Under the pieces are notes generated by a model. That model made no database searches. It was not told the origin of the DNA and worked only from the letters and a program-made list of their open reading frames with translations. This document shows, one piece after another, positions 63,844-64,000 of a stretch of 64,000 nucleotides of DNA (the first letter of the stretch is position 1; every line of letters begins with the position of its first letter). Source of the stretch: Nostoc piscinale CENA21 (lineage in GTDB: Bacteria; Cyanobacteriota; Cyanobacteriia; Cyanobacteriales; Nostocaceae); NCBI RefSeq assembly GCF_001298445.1, contig NZ_CP012036.1, forward strand, positions 6,697,525 through 6,761,524. The letters run 5' to 3'. The position numbers and the translations under genes are program-made.

Positions 63844-64000
63844 TCAACTGCGCGATCGCAAGTTATGCAAATTTCTCCAAGAATTGGTACTAGTATCAAA
63901 ACAATGCCAAGTACCGTCCTTGGTATCCTGATAACAAAACAAAGTGCGATCGCCACTGTATAAATTATCGGTTAAATAATAAACTAGCCCCCGGAACGGA
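63844..64000 (-). CDS. 3' end of a hypothetical gene entering from the right edge
   Basis: The minus-strand frame from the edge reads FRGLVYYLTDNLYSGDRTLF, then CYQDTKDGTWHCFDTSTNSW, and stops with TGA at 63844-63846. About 51 residues are visible. The composition, rich in Tyr, Trp and Cys, is protein-like and the frame is open from the edge. No family is recognised. Confidence 0.5.
   Translation of the reverse strand, partial: PFRGLVYYLTDNLYSGDRTLFCYQDTKDGTWHCFDTSTNSWRNLHNLRSRS

Overview
The window looks like chromosomal DNA from a filamentous, probably heterocyst-forming cyanobacterium of the Nostoc/Anabaena/Calothrix group. The evidence is the abundance of the HIP1 octamer GCGATCGC, the intergenic heptanucleotide repeats (runs of TAGTCAT/TGGTCAT and CTGCCTC type), the cyanobacterial ATP synthase gene order with a duplicated b subunit (b and b'), an allophycocyanin alpha-B gene, a plant-type zeta-carotene desaturase and cyanobacterial PEP carboxylase. 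No plasmid or complete phage is visible.

Layout. 0-8.3 kb: start of a gene running off the left edge, an IscA/SufA-like Fe-S carrier, a DUF6930 protein, a 1.7 kb gene-poor stretch, a small ribbon-helix-helix protein, zeta-carotene desaturase (frameshifted in this sequence) followed by an SRPBCC protein, and a HigBA-like toxin-antitoxin pair between two copies of a dispersed repeat. 8.3-14.6 kb: minus-strand ATP synthase operon atp1-atpI-atpH-atpG-atpF-atpD-atpA-atpC, with a one-base deletion in atpI. 15-28 kb: thiol peroxidase-like protein, HAD hydrolase, NurA-domain protein with an in-frame repeat insertion, a PAS/GAF sensor kinase, an FHA membrane protein, and a 1517-residue RTX-like protein made of 20-residue repeats. 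28-44.9 kb: housekeeping and transport genes (class II amidotransferase, GPH transporter, phosphoribosyltransferase, AEC transporter, D,D-carboxypeptidase, MtnX-like phosphatase behind a CutA remnant, glycogen synthase, PcrA helicase, old yellow enzyme), then a minus-strand group of small genes (ComFB, DUF442 phosphatase, GerMN protein). 45-46.2 kb: tRNA-Val(UAC) and, about 90 bp downstream, a decayed gene resembling the C-terminus of TnsD/TniQ-type transposition proteins. 46-64 kb: anti-sigma kinase, rlmD, apcD, purL interrupted by a 480-residue intein with a LAGLIDADG endonuclease, purF, an MBOAT/DUF1574 pair probably involved in acylation of an exported polymer, ppc, and the 3' end of a gene entering from the right.

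The most notable object is the PurL intein: purL encodes 1262 residues, and removing residues 160-639 leaves a normal 782-residue FGAM synthase with the junction Asn/Cys-Val-Gly-Val-Pro-Thr. Other items of interest are the higher-order repeats in the RTX protein, the NurA repeat insertion, the tRNA-adjacent transposition-gene remnant, the CutA stub, a possible small RNA antisense to the purL leader, and three single-base frameshifts, two of them in genes expected to be essential, which suggest indel errors in the assembly.
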